Shown here: piece by piece, positions 22,650 to 34,600 of the stretch
Layout: the number at the start of each line of letters is the position of its first letter
How positions within the stretch are numbered: position 1 is the stretch's first letter
From: Liolophura sinensis
Taxonomy: Eukaryota; Mollusca; Polyplacophora; Chitonida; Chitonidae
Assembly: GCF_032854445.1 (NCBI RefSeq)
Contig: NC_088300.1
Coordinates: forward strand, 35,631,608 to 35,695,607
DNA: 64,000 nucleotides
Reading direction: 5' to 3'
Made by a program: the position numbers and the translations under genes
Notes under the pieces: model-generated
The model's database searches: none
What the model saw: only the letters and a program-made list of their open reading frames with translations
What the model was told of the DNA's origin: nothing

Positions 22650-25010
22650 AGATTTATACTGATGTTGTAAAGTCTGACATATTATTCTAAATGAGATCAC
22701 ACTTAATAGATTCAGAAGTTAAACTGAAGATAATGTGACTTTGACTTTCAACACTTTTTTCAAGTGTATATATATTTTCTGATTCTATTTCATTGCATAT
22801 CACATTTGCCAGTGTATTAGTTTTATAATATTTGCCATATTGAGAGAATGTCATAAATAAATATTGTTAGAAAATTCCTACAGACTGATGACTCTTATAA
22901 ACAGACATCCAAGCAAAATACAGGGACTCTTTCATAAATTTTTTTAATCCTTTCTGTTGCAGCATGTAGCTTTTTTCAGAAGCGATACTGCCTGCGTTAC
23001 AGTTATAATGCTACATGTATATGGAAACAAAGATCTTGTGAAAGTAGGCCTCGTGTGTTCATAGCCTAGCCTTATTATTATTATGATTTGCACATCATTT
23101 ACATGTATATTGTAGGAATAACAAAGATTCTACATTTATCATTTATCAGTGGTTGTGCCATACTAAACAGTATTATAAGCCTAAAGCTATATGTATTCTA
23201 CGGTTGTGGACAGGTTAATAAGTACTGTACATTATTTGTACATGATGATATGGTCATTGTTACAGCTCTGATTTTGTTTTGTTTTTTTTCATCTAGCTGT
23301 TCACATAGATGCTGTTGTCACATTGGTTTTTTGTCTGTGAAAATGCTGGCCAAAGACAATGTTGATCTTCCTATAACACACATTACATGAACTGTCACCA
23401 TTTATTGAGGTTACATCATTTTGTAGACAATCAGATTTCATTTATTGTTGAAGAGCTTTGGATTCATCTGTTTGGAAAGGCTGTTTGTGTTACAGATAAC
23501 TGCATGGGAAAACTAGTTACCTTTGTAAGAGGCTTGAGGACAAGGGCATCAATTCAGTGTAGTCAGTTTGGCTTTTCCTTGTGTCGTTTTAAGTGTAAAT
23601 GGTATTATGTAGTGCAAACTGTCAGTTCTGATAAAATGGAACATTTTTATCTAACTTGATAAATTACCAACAACTGGCACTCTGGTGGATATTCCAAACA
23701 TCTTTATCTTTATAAAATAACATCGTACATATGTTCCTCTGTCATATGGTATTACAGCGACAGTACGATTGCAGAACATTTGTGGGAATTTCATTTATTA
23801 AGACCCTATTTTGTCAACCTTTTCGCATATGAAAGGGCAACTTTCAGTGCAATTTATGCATGTTTTTAATTTGATTTTGGAGACTAACCTACATTGGTTG
23901 GATTTCCCAATTTCAGGGCTTCACAAAAATTGTACGTTGTCAGTCTACACAAAATAATGCCTTCAGAAAATGCTTAAATAAACATCTTAAAAACATGCGA
24001 AAAGGTTGAAGAATTACAGTATGTGAAACACATAATGTAAAATGTATGTCAGATAATATAGCCAGCATAAATGTACAGATACCTAAACTGAATAATTTGA
24101 ATCTTGATGTAAACATGTACATACATACGTCAACACATATTCAGTGTGTTTAAAGCATATATTTAATTATTGCACGTGTAAAAATATAAAACCTTTATAG
24201 ACTCTCACAGCTCATTTCTTTTCATAGAATAAATGGAATATGGTTATATTACTGTTTCTTTCTTATACACTTTTATTTCTCTGAAAGGTGAGCAAAAGTT
24301 GACTGTGGAAAGATTGTACATGTAGCTGTGTGTTACTCAAATTAAAGGAAGAGCTGATGAAATGTGGCACTCATAGAAGGCCTATTTCATTTTGTTTTCA
24401 CCTTGTATTGTCTACCCATAGGTTTCACAGGAGTCTCAGTGGGTTTAGAGTAGCATGTATTTATGCTGGTTCTATTGTGCGAAGCGAGTTAAGCTGTTCT
24501 CATGTCACCAAGTTCCTTGTAGCGTTTGAATTTCCCCAGCAGTGTACATACTGAGCTATAGGGAAGTTAGTTTGTGTACTGGCTACTGCGCATGCATTAA
24601 AGCAGCACAAAGTTACCTCCAGTCTATCATAAGTATCAACGTGTGAAAATCTGCATATTGAGCGAAGTAAAAACTCATTCAGATCAGTAATTTGGTGTCC
24701 TTATATTTGAATATGTGCTATGAACAGAGAGTATTTTTCCTGTAATTTTCTGTGGTTATTCTTCTCATGAAAGAACTATAGGCCGTTTGATGATGTGAAA
24801 CAAAACTTTTCTGTTAAACTGGGTAATATGTCAAAGGCACAACTTGGCATCAGACAACAGTGTCCCCTGTGTAAGTGATTAACTCCCTTTGCTTGGAGTC
24901 TGTTATAGCTCCTTGCACTGGAGATACACAACTCATCCTGTCGGCCTTGTGTTTATGTACCCTTGCACTCAGATATAGGTCAGCCCCACTTGGTTTCCTC
25001 AACCTCTTTT
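22650..25010. other. Intergenic DNA between the 18.8-kb gene and the ADAT3 3' end
   Basis: Apart from family R at 23818-24025, this is A+T-rich sequence. It has several 60-100-codon plus-strand frames (23088-23659) that lack a recognisable domain. The ADAT3 3' UTR should enter it from the right, but I cannot place its poly(A) site. Confidence 0.5.
23818..24025 (+). repeat. Dispersed repeat family R, plus copy
   Basis: This begins with 'tttcgcatatgaaagggc' and ends with 'gcgaaaaggttgaag', so the outer ends are partly inverted. That hints at a foldback or MITE-type ancestor. See 21420-21605 and 62668-62856 for the other copies. Confidence 0.65.
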
Positions 25011-25329
25011 AACCCATGTAGTGTCAAAATATAAATCTGTAGTCTCCTATAATGAACCACGAGAATAAAAGCATGGATCTGGAGTCTCCCTTGATGAACC
25101 TGAAATGTTGAAGTTCGAATCCATAATTTCCTATGACGAACCAGGATTAATGAAGCATGAATTTGGAATCGCACACAATGAATGATCAAGACGTTCAGAG
25201 TATGAATTCAGGGTCTCTCACGATAAATCTCGAGTACTTGTACTATTGTATGTAATATAACATGAATTAGAATCTTCTGAATCACGGCAGGTATCCTCTG
25301 GATTCAGGTGTCAAGTGTTTTGAAAATGT

Positions 25330-25760
25330 ATCTCAGAATCATCACAGGTGTCCTGACTCACATTCAGATGTAACTTATCCAGTCGTGTGTTTCACAAGAC
25401 CGCCTTTGGAATCATCACAGGTGTCTTGACTCACATTCAGATGTAACTTATCCAGTCGTGTGTTTCACAAGACCGTCTTCAGAATCATCAAAGGTGTCCT
25501 GACTCACATTCAGATGTAACTTATCCAGTCGTGTGTTTCACAAGACCGCCTTCAGAATCATCACAGGTGTCTTGACTCACATTCAGATGTAACTTATCCA
25601 GTCGTGTGTTTCACAAGACCGCCTTCAGAATCATCACAGGTGTCCTGACTCACATTCAGATGTAACTTCAGGTGTAACTTGTCCAGTCTGGTGTTTAGAC
25701 ATCCTACCGACTCAGAATAAGGTGTAACTTATCCACTCAGTTGTTTAGGCACCCTCCTGA
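25330..25760. repeat. ~73-bp tandem repeat, five copies plus decayed ends, downstream of ADAT3
   Basis: Units share 'gaatcatcacaggtgtc', 'actcacattcagatgtaact' and 'cagtcgtgtgtttcacaaga'. The period is about 73 bp. The last units lose the middle block. A looser repeat of 'gaatcatgaa'-type blocks precedes it from 25020. The array starts only 50 bp past the ADAT3 stop codon, so it probably lies in that gene's 3' UTR. Confidence 0.85.
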
Positions 25761-25810
25761 CTTGGGTATAGGTGTAAGAGCTGTTTCACAAGTTTAACTG
25801 CCCAACTATG

Positions 25811-28800
25811 TCACGTATCCTCCAGTTTGTGACACTGTGCCTCCTGGACTCCTCTGAACACTTCATAATGGTGGTTTAGTCCCGCCTGAACATGAAGTTT
25901 GTAACAGGATCCTAAAGCCCCTGAAGCTTGCTGCTTCCCATAGAACACCCGCTGCACTCGAGAGTGAAGCAGAGACATAGCACACCTGAAAACACGAGCT
26001 CAAAATAAACATAAATAAACATAACAAATCAGGATGAGACATTTAGAGAAATTACCAGAACGAACATTTGGATTTTGAGAAAAGATTATGTCTCTTTTTG
26101 AAAGATAAAAAAAAACCTATAAATAGTGCATCTTGTCATGTCAAGGATAAAACTCATTACAAGTGGTTGTTATACCTTGGCTGAACACACTCACAGCCAC
26201 TGTTACCTATGGCAAAGATGGGCAGGTAACTCCTCCATTCAAATTAATTGCCTTTACATATTCTGGCCAATGAAAGTGTTGGACATATCTGCATATGGCC
26301 TCACCTCACAACAAAAATGGCAGCGAGAACAAAGCAAATAATATCCAATCATTGATTGGTCAGCAATGAAAAGCTTGCTTTAATTAGGTCACAACATTAA
26401 AACCTGCAGCTATAGACCGCATGGCGCATAGAAAAGTGTACGAATAAACTATGTATATGATGTTTAAAGATGTTGAGACTTACATGACACATGGCTCCCT
26501 GGTAGTGTAGATATCATAATTTGTACAAAGGTACCCATCACTTGATGTATCAGACTGCGCCACAAAGTCAGTGTCTGAAAAAATTCACACAGCAAAGAGA
26601 AAGCCAACTAATTATTCATTTCAAAATTACAGGTAACATTTCTCTGACAGGTAACAGGACATCATCATAACATCATTAATGTTACAGTTAAAAGGACATC
26701 AACATAGCATCATTATTTATACAGGTAACATGACATCATCATAGCGTCACTAATATTAAAAGTAACAGGACATCATCATATCATCATTATATTTACAGAT
26801 AATACTTATTTGACAGGTAACAGGATATCATCACAGCATCATTATTATTACAAGTAACAGGACATCATTTATTTGACAGGTAACAGGACATAATCATAGC
26901 ATCATTATTATCACCTTATGGTTATGCTTGTGTACTCAACAATCTCGAAAGACATGAATAAAATTACTTAAAAGCCTGAAAACATCAATATGAATAGTGA
27001 ATATGGATTTTTTGCCAAAAATCTCTGGTATAGCCTCCTCAATGTTTTCTTAGCTTTCACAGTGATACCATTACATTCAGAATCTGATGCTATTGTTCTC
27101 CCATGATCATTTAATAAATAGACTGAGAAGCCATAAACATCTGTGTAGAATGGACAAAAGCAACGTTTTATTGACCCACCCTCAGGGAACCTCCAGGCCC
27201 CTCCACCCTGGGACCGTGCTACCATGTCAACACAAGTCATCACAGCATGGTGGAGAATGTTGTCTCCATAGCGATAATCATGTGATTCAGCCAGCACCTG
27301 ATTGGTTGAAGGGCTCACAGCCACAGCTCCCACAGGCACCTGTGTGCAAAAAAAAAATATTCTTGATTACTTTATTCATGTATGACTGTTCGCTGGTTGG
27401 TTAAGGTTGGTTGGTTTTTCAATCACTAGGACCACACATGATGTTGATTCAATCCCTGCAGGAAACTCACGAGATTCTGAAGCCCCACTGCTTTTGGGGG
27501 CAGCACTGGGGTCGATTCCACAAACCATTTGTGACGTAATCAAAAATTAAAATACGATCATAAAGCTTATTTTTCGGCTTCAAGGCAAAGGCCTCTCTAA
27601 AAAAAAAATATGTATCAGACGAAAAACCATTAAAAACTGTCCAGAAAAAAATTTTCTTGACAATTTGTTAAACCTAGTAAAATGTATTTGAACATTTTAT
27701 TCCATGATGGGTTTTTCTGACCACAATGGGATCAGTGACGTCACATAAGGTTTTAGCTACTTAACACACATCAGACTGCTACATTTCATCATTCAAAATG
27801 CATATACATATAGATCTATGAATGAATTCGCGGATTTGACCTTGAAACGAATTATTTCAGGCAAAACGTATAGATGTGATGTAGTCGATACCAACAGATC
27901 ACCATAGAATCTGATCTTTTAAAACAATTTTACTCGGTAAGAAAAATTCTAAAAAGAAATAAATCCAGTTATTTTTCTGGACAGTTTTTAATGGTCTTTC
28001 ATCTGCTGTATACTTTATTTTAGAGTGGTCTTTGCCTCTGAGAAGTTAAAACTTTGTCCACCTCACCAGCATTCACTTAAGACAAAAGTGTCCAAATTTC
28101 TGCGGCCAGAACCAAAGAAGTACGTACTGTAAAGAGGTTTTAAATTTTGACTTAAGTCAGAAATGGCTTTGTGGAATCGCCTCTGGCATAACTTTTTAAG
28201 CAGTCTTACATGAAGTTCAATGGATAAAAACTGACTGTTGCCACATAAGTGAACATGTGCCTGGAGACAGAAGTCTTATTTATAACCTCAATACATTAAT
28301 AAACTGAAACGTGTATGTCAGAAATTTAAGAATAGTCATTAAATTCGCCACAATTTACAGTAGCTGCATAACTAATACATAACTAATGTTGACTAAAACA
28401 GCAATCAAGGCATCAATAAATACAAGTACATAGAGTATAGTTTTGGTACCTGTCCTTTTGCCTTTGCTTTTTCGGCCATATTTATGGCTCTGCCCATGTT
28501 ACTATGAATCTGTTGGAGCTCTGCGTCTGTAAACACATCAGTCCCTTTCAAGAGCTTTGCGATTCTGAAAGTGATACCCAATACAACGGCACAATATCAA
28601 ATGGCAGTTCTACTGACTCTAGATGCCAATCAACACATTTAACCATTGTCAGCTTCTCAAATTTAACCAATGTCTATATTAGTACAGAAATTGGTTTATA
28701 ATGAATAAATGTTGGCAGAATCTTAAATGCTCAGCATTTAAGCTGCAAGTATCACTACAAGAAATGAATAAACAGTATTTCATTTTTGGGGCATACTTGC

Positions 28801-31277
28801 TATCTTGTATTTGGGTATTAATTGGGGCAACTATAACTTTGAAAATTCAGATTTGGCAACACCATCAACACCACACCACACCTCATAACAATTGTTTTTA
28901 CAACATTCACGATACCTATCACTGACTACTGGGTTACATGGCTTCAAGCAGAGCACAAGAAACATTACATGTAATAAATCCTTTAATACAAATTTCATCC
29001 TACTACAAAACTGTTAAGCCAATTGGTCAATGACATGTTTAAAGTGGGCCCACAAAACAAAGTACACAAGCTGGGTTAGAAAACATGTTCCAAGCCTTGG
29101 CCCCACCTTTTATCCTCGTGGAATGAGACTGGCCAGTACTTGGATGCCTCTTCAAACTGTCTCCTGGTGAGGGGGGCTGTCTCGGGTACTTTCACCTTGT
29201 ACATGCCTGACAACCCAGTTGTGTTCAAGGAGAACTCCTCACCCAGTCTCTCCAGGTCAAGGGGTGAGGCAGGGATGTCATCTGGGTGGCATATGATCAT
29301 TTGAATAGATGAGCCTTAAAAAAAGATGCAGTCAAGAACTAAATGCTTAATTTACAGTAATTACTTATGATTTTACTGAAGTTATTATTTTACTTATGTA
29401 TGTAATTCTTGATTAAAGAAGAAAAAAATATAAACATGATGCAAATATCAGATGAAAGAGCATGAAAGGTTGGTGGCAAATATTTAAATTTATTTCATAA
29501 GTAAATATTTTACTTGACTTTTTTCTTTCAGGAGAAAAGGGTATTTGAAAATATTTCTGTATTGTGTGTATTTGGGGCCACATCTGAGTATATATTGCTT
29601 TGCTTTATAATGTTCTAAACATGGATGTGAATGATATCTAATAAATTTATTTCAATGCAAATGTGTTGATCATATCCAAATATGTTCATTTAATCTTAAT
29701 TATAATATTTATGAATATATTAAAATATAAATTTGCTTAAAATTCAGGTTGAATACATTTGTTACTCCAAATTCGAGCACAAATATATTTATTAAACATG
29801 CATTACATTCTCATTTAGAACATCACTATGCACAGACAATATATACATACATGTGGAACCAAATAACAAACAGAATACAAAAATTATTTTTAAATGTCTT
29901 TTTTTCCCATTACAGAAATACTAAAAAAATGTATATATCTATATGTAAGACTATATAGCCTATATAACTAACTTTTCTAACTCTTTCATCTGAAGTGTAA
30001 TTTGATGTTTTCTCCACCTTTAATGCGGTACTCAAAGATTTCTTTAAAAACTTTTCAATATTATTGTTGAAAGTTTTTATCATCATCATCATCATTAGTA
30101 GTAGTACTATCCTCAACATCATTACAGGTACATTTATACGAGTTTTCCACAATGTGTGTAAGGTATTGTAGCAACTCCAAAAAATTGATTACATGATGCA
30201 TTGTTATTTGATACCAATACTTCACTTATTAAAACATATGCATCACATGGAAACTATTTTGACTGTTGATTCTGTGTTTTCAGTTGGTAGTACCTTTTCA
30301 GCTATGTTTGAGCATCCAGCTTAAAAGAGTTTCTTTTGGTAAAAAGATTACTTGTAGACTTTGTCAAACAGGCTCCTGGCCTAACTGTGAGGACCACTGA
30401 GGATTTGAGGAGTTTCTGAAGTAACAAATCTATGAAGGTGCTCACAAACATTTCTATATGACTAAAACCCAACATTAACAAAACAAATCGTGCACTGATC
30501 TACATTTGCAAATATGATGTCAGTCCATCATGTGTATGTAGAAACATAAATGTGTTCCAAAATATCTTCATAAAACTGTTTCATTTGAAGATTTTCTTCT
30601 ATATCTGACTTAAAAACAAAGACCACCAAAAATTACGTTCCCATGCCGGGAATCGAACCCGGGCCGCCTGGGTGAAAGCCAGGAATCCTAACCACTAGAC
30701 CACATGGGATACGCTGACAAACCTGACTTATATTACAGTTACCTGTTTTCCCTGTGCTTTTCACTCGTTTCAAATGCCCAAAGTTGCTCACTGGAAAAAC
30801 GGCACATATTTCCCTGAAAGCCAGAGACAAAGTCCGTTATTCATGGAGTTAAAAATAATAGTTCTTCGCGACAAAGGCTTAATCAGTGCCTACGCAACTG
30901 ACTGACTTACCTTACAAGTCGAGAGATTTCCTTCTTGTTAATCACATTAGACACTAATATGTCGACTGAAATGAAAGGAAAAAGATAGATATACGCAACA
31001 AAAAAATATGGCAGTATTTGGATAAAACAGTCATGCTTTTTGTGTGAGTGAAAATTGAACCTTCAAAATTACAGTCGCGAACTCACCCAGTCGAACACCC
31101 TCGTAGTAAACGTCCCCCAACACAGCCACTGGATGTTCGTATAGCTGTTCACCTGAAACAAAACCAGACTAATGAAGCTTACAATTTATTCCTCTAATTC
31201 TCTTTAGTTGCCATTCATCAGTTAAGACATGATGACGCGCAAATAATACCTTTGGACTTCTTGTTGTCCATCGCCAT
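25811..31277 (-). CDS. ADAT3: tRNA-specific adenosine deaminase subunit ADAT3, complete
   Basis: This is the non-catalytic partner of ADAT2 in the heterodimer that converts A34 to inosine in tRNA anticodons. Nine exons on the minus strand: 31277-31250, 31152-31087, 30965-30911, 30813-30743, 29314-29107, 28564-28450, 27339-27180, 26574-26484 and 25985-25811. All are in phase (969 nt, 322 aa; human is about 351). Residues ~1-180 form the N-terminal tRNA-binding part. The deaminase fold follows. In its zinc site the usual His-Ala-Glu is His212-Ala213-Val214, the loss of the catalytic Glu that marks ADAT3. The zinc cysteines are Cys263 and Cys266 (PCVMC). The start MAMDNKKSK has a second Met at codon 3 that could also be used. 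The gene is divergent from BBS1 and hosts a tRNA gene in intron 4. Confidence 0.95.
26630..26925. repeat. ~45-50-bp diverged tandem repeat in ADAT3 intron 7
   Basis: Five to six loose units carry 'caggtaacaggacatcatca' and 'agcatcattattat'. Copies are uneven in length. The ACAG|GTAAC blocks look like donors on the plus strand, but the host gene is on the minus strand. Confidence 0.75.
27508..28183. mobile_element. Long foldback DNA element with ~150-bp inverted arms, in ADAT3 intron 6
   Basis: The termini are inverted: the left is 'gtcgattccacaaacca' and the right is 'ggctttgtggaatcgcc'. Complementarity resumes inward over 'gcaaaggcctctct...' and '...agagtggtctttgcc', and 'ccattaaaaactgtccag' has an exact inverse at 27979-28000. 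The centre is about 320 bp and non-coding. Two shorter relatives with the same termini lie at 41604-41806 and 59350-59545, so this is a non-autonomous family. Confidence 0.75.
29315..30637. other. ADAT3 intron 4, downstream of the tRNA gene
   Basis: This is A+T-rich intronic sequence. Apart from the tRNA-Glu at 30638-30709 it contains only a short (atc)n run near 30078-30098 and no supported gene. Confidence 0.6.
30628..30632 (-). terminator. Pol III terminator of tRNA-Glu
   Basis: TTTTT on the minus strand, five bases beyond the tRNA 3' end. Confidence 0.8.
30638..30709 (-). tRNA. tRNA-Glu (anticodon TTC)
   Basis: This 72-nt tRNA has acceptor arms TCCCATG/CATGGGA and anticodon stem CCTGG/CCAGG around CTTTCAC. 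Its T arm is CCGGG-TTCGATT-CCCGG. The A box TGGTCTAGTGG and B box GGTTCGATTCC both match consensus, and the discriminator is A. A run of five T on the minus strand (30628-30632) ends transcription. It has no intron. It lies in ADAT3 intron 4 in the same orientation, only 33 nt past the exon 4 donor. Its arms pair without mismatches, so it looks functional and not like a SINE head. Confidence 0.95.
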
Positions 31278-31662
31278 GCATGCTTGTTTTTGTACATCAT
31301 GAGTTACCTTCCTTAGACCGTTAAATTTCTCACTTGTTTCAGTTTTGACGCTAAAAAAACCTTTACATCATCCTTTAAGGTGCTTTAGCGCGTTTTAAAA
31401 TTGCCTACTACACAAAGATAAAATAATCATTATCCCTTAAATTCACTAAAGTGATGTCTGTGGAGTTCTTTTATTTTCGTTCTTACTCTGTAGTCATGAT
31501 TTTTTACCATCCTTAAACAGACATGCGCAGAAGACATTCCATGAGCAAACCGCGGGGTTGTAGTTGTTGATGCCTAGACACTAGAAATTATTTCAGACCA
31601 TGTCTAGAAAAATGTATAGTTCATGATAGCATTTGTCATTTTTTGTGCTCAACAAAACAGAC
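31278..31662. promoter_or_regulatory. Divergent ADAT3/BBS1 promoter interval
   Basis: The two ATGs are head to head with only 385 bp between them, so both promoters and 5' UTRs must fit here. No convincing TATA box is seen. 'acatgcgcagaag' at 31521-31533 resembles half of an NRF-1 site. GTTACC near 31303 fits half of the RFX X-box (GTNRCC) that often precedes cilia genes, but the second half-site is absent. Both motif readings are weak. Confidence 0.6.
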
Positions 31663-34600
31663 ATGGCCACCAGCGTGGATGGTGCGAGACAGAATAGAAC
31701 TGCTGTAACACAGCACGAAGAAAGCGACGACGTGAAAAGGTGGAGTGGTTTGGCTGTGCTCGGTAGCAACAGCAAGACACTGTCAACAGTCAAAGTTGTC
31801 AGTGTCAGCTGTCAGTACATAACATAATGATAGTAAAAGCAAACCCATCTGACTACATAAAAAAGTTTAAATTTGGATGTAGTAAAGGATTGTGTGCTGT
31901 CACGTGGTGGAGTTAAGGCAATTCATTTTTAGAATCTGCTTTTCACATTGAACTTAAGAGTATGAAGAGAAGCGATTCGGTTAACTGTCAGCGTTAACAT
32001 TATCCGAGATTGCCCTGACGTTAAGTTTGGGAAAATTTTGTTCGGTCATGGATGCTCCCAAAGCAGTGTCAGAGCGTATTCCCTTTGAAAAACCTGATGC
32101 AGTTGCGGTGGCATTTTATCACAGAGTTTGAGACAAAAATAACCCATCAAATGTAGGCTTATCATCAGGGCCATAAGTTTGCAGGCACTTGTGTAATGTA
32201 ACGTAATGCACAAGTAGTGTGACTTTGAAAAACAAAAGACTCATTTTGACTCAGTATTTAAGCACTTTATTTTCCATATGGCTTATATTTTTGTAATGGC
32301 TCAAGGATTTCACTACATGGGTCACACAAGGATTTGAACTCGGGTCTCTGCTGCCGAAGTCCAGCGCTCTACCAACTGAACTAAAGGGAAATTCCCGCTA
32401 GCTACTGCTAGTGTAAGCAATGGAAAGCTGCTCCCGTTACACTCCTCCCCACTTAAATCCTTCCCTCTCCCCCAAGACACATCCACCTTCACAGGCCCAG
32501 AACTCCACGCTTCTCAGAACCTGTTAGGTCACACCACCAGTGTAATGGTTGAAGGAGTTCACTATGTGGGTCACACAAGGATCCAAACTTGGGTCTGTGC
32601 AGCCAAAGCCCAGTGCTCTACCAACTGAGCTGAAGGGAAATTCCTGCAGGCTACAGAAGCACAGGAAAGCTTCTCCTGTTAAATTTTTATTTGTTGATTC
32701 ATCTCAAGTACAACATTGATCATTAATTCCAAGGTTGCGTGAGTCTGAGATTCCTAGGTGATGACCAGCAACCTGTGGATGGTCGTGGGTTTTTAGAGCG
32801 CGCTTTCCTCCCACCATAATGCTGGCCACTGTTGTATAAGTGAAATATTCTCGAGTATGGCGTAAAACATCAATCAAATAAATAAATAAATCAAATCCTA
32901 GGTGATGTTCAAAGCGACAGGCTGTACTTATAACCTCAACATACAAGGGCAGGTAACTACATCAGGTCTTTAAATGGAGCACACTGACTTTGGTTTGGGG
33001 TCCATCAAAGGCTGAACAAAATTTTGCCAAACCTAACAGTTGGTGCAAACTCAGACTGTGTTGAAACAGGCAAGCTAAACATACATATATACTTAATTCA
33101 ATAAAAAGAACACCTACTTTATCAGTCTCCATTGATAGTTGTACATGGTTAATTCATTTAGAGCAATACATCTGTGAAAAATATCTTTATTAAAGTCGCC
33201 ACCCCTTCTCACCTCAACATATTTGACACTCTAAACTGTCATGTTCTACTGATGGCAGATCTGGGTCAGAATTCTTGGAGTACCCCAACCACAGCAACTT
33301 GACAAGAAAATTGCATGAATATATGACCATACCACTTTCATTTTAACCTCCTGTCTTTTACCTCTTACAGCCATGAGGGGAATGCTAAATGGCTGAATGC
33401 TCACTATGATCCAGTGGCCTCCATCTACACCTTCACACAGTGTATAGCTCTGTCTGACATCAATGCTGATGGGGAGTGGAAGCTAATCATTGCTGACTTG
33501 GGTACCGGCTGTTATGATATGAAACTAAAGGTGTATAAAGGTAAGATGCCTATGTAACAAGAAAAGAAAGTTTCTCAAAAAAGTTATAGTAGACCAACTT
33601 TGGAGAAAATTGAGGTGGTGAATGTTTCAGAACTTCTCGGTAAAGCAGTGTCATTTGTGTATCAGGACAGGTGGTTGGTAAATTAATGTCAACACAAGTT
33701 GTCTAAAAGTCACGTGTTACAGGAGGACTACTTTTTTGACGAAAAAAAAGTTTGAACTTGAAACTCCCCCTTTGTATGGGTTGCTCAGAGTTTGCCAGTG
33801 TAGTCAGCACCATATCTAGAGTCACTTTGGCTCTGGAAAACATTTGGACTCCGAAACTGTAGGTCACCCAAACTAGACAAGCTGTATTAAAACTAGCAAG
33901 TAAATTAAACAAAAATATGATGGTTTACCAATTAAAAAAACTCTTAGAAAGCTTCCTTTTGAGTTGCATTTTTTAAAATTTCTTTATCCAGAGTAGCAGT
34001 GTCAGAATTAATGTTTGGAATCGGAGTGTTTAATGTTATTCTGGTTGTAGCCCTGGTAGTCATTGATGCTGTTTGTGGTTTTCCCAGGTACCAGTGTAAT
34101 GAGTGAGAACACAATCATTGACCTCCCCACTGGAGTGGTAACCTTCTACATGGATGTCCATGAGCCCAGGACACCAGGTTTGTATCTTCCTCTTCAGCTT
34201 TTTTAAACATACCTGTACATTCACGTTTTTGTATACATTAAACATGTTACATTAGCATTTTAGACTGCTGGTGGCTTACCAGCAATGATAAGAGCGTCTG
34301 CCTCGAATTCAGGACACCTGGGATCAAACCCAGGTCAGTTCAGGTCATTACAAAGACTTGTGCTAAAAATGGTACTTGTTGCTGCCTCATTTGGCTCTCA
34401 GAACTGAGAGTTTAGAGCAAGGAAAGGGGACTGGTTGGCCTGGTGTTAGTCTAATGTGACTAGGTGGGGTGCCCTGATGATGTCTGGTGTCTTTGACGTA
34501 ATGCTTTATTGGACTCGCCTTGCCAAAATAAGACACAGTATATGTACACGCACCTAATGACTCCTCGTCATCATATGACTGAAACATTGTATGACAAAAA

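Noticed and set aside
23088-23659. Two adjacent 90-100-codon plus-strand frames
   Set aside because: They lie between genes in A+T-rich DNA, have no domain, and have no donor/acceptor pair that keeps phase between them.
31300-31320. RFX X-box upstream of BBS1
   Set aside because: Only one half-site (GTTACC) is present. No RGYAAC half follows within three bases.
32296-32682. Two tRNA-like sequences
   Set aside because: They have A- and B-box-like motifs, but the acceptor and anticodon arms do not pair. They are SINE heads, not tRNA genes.
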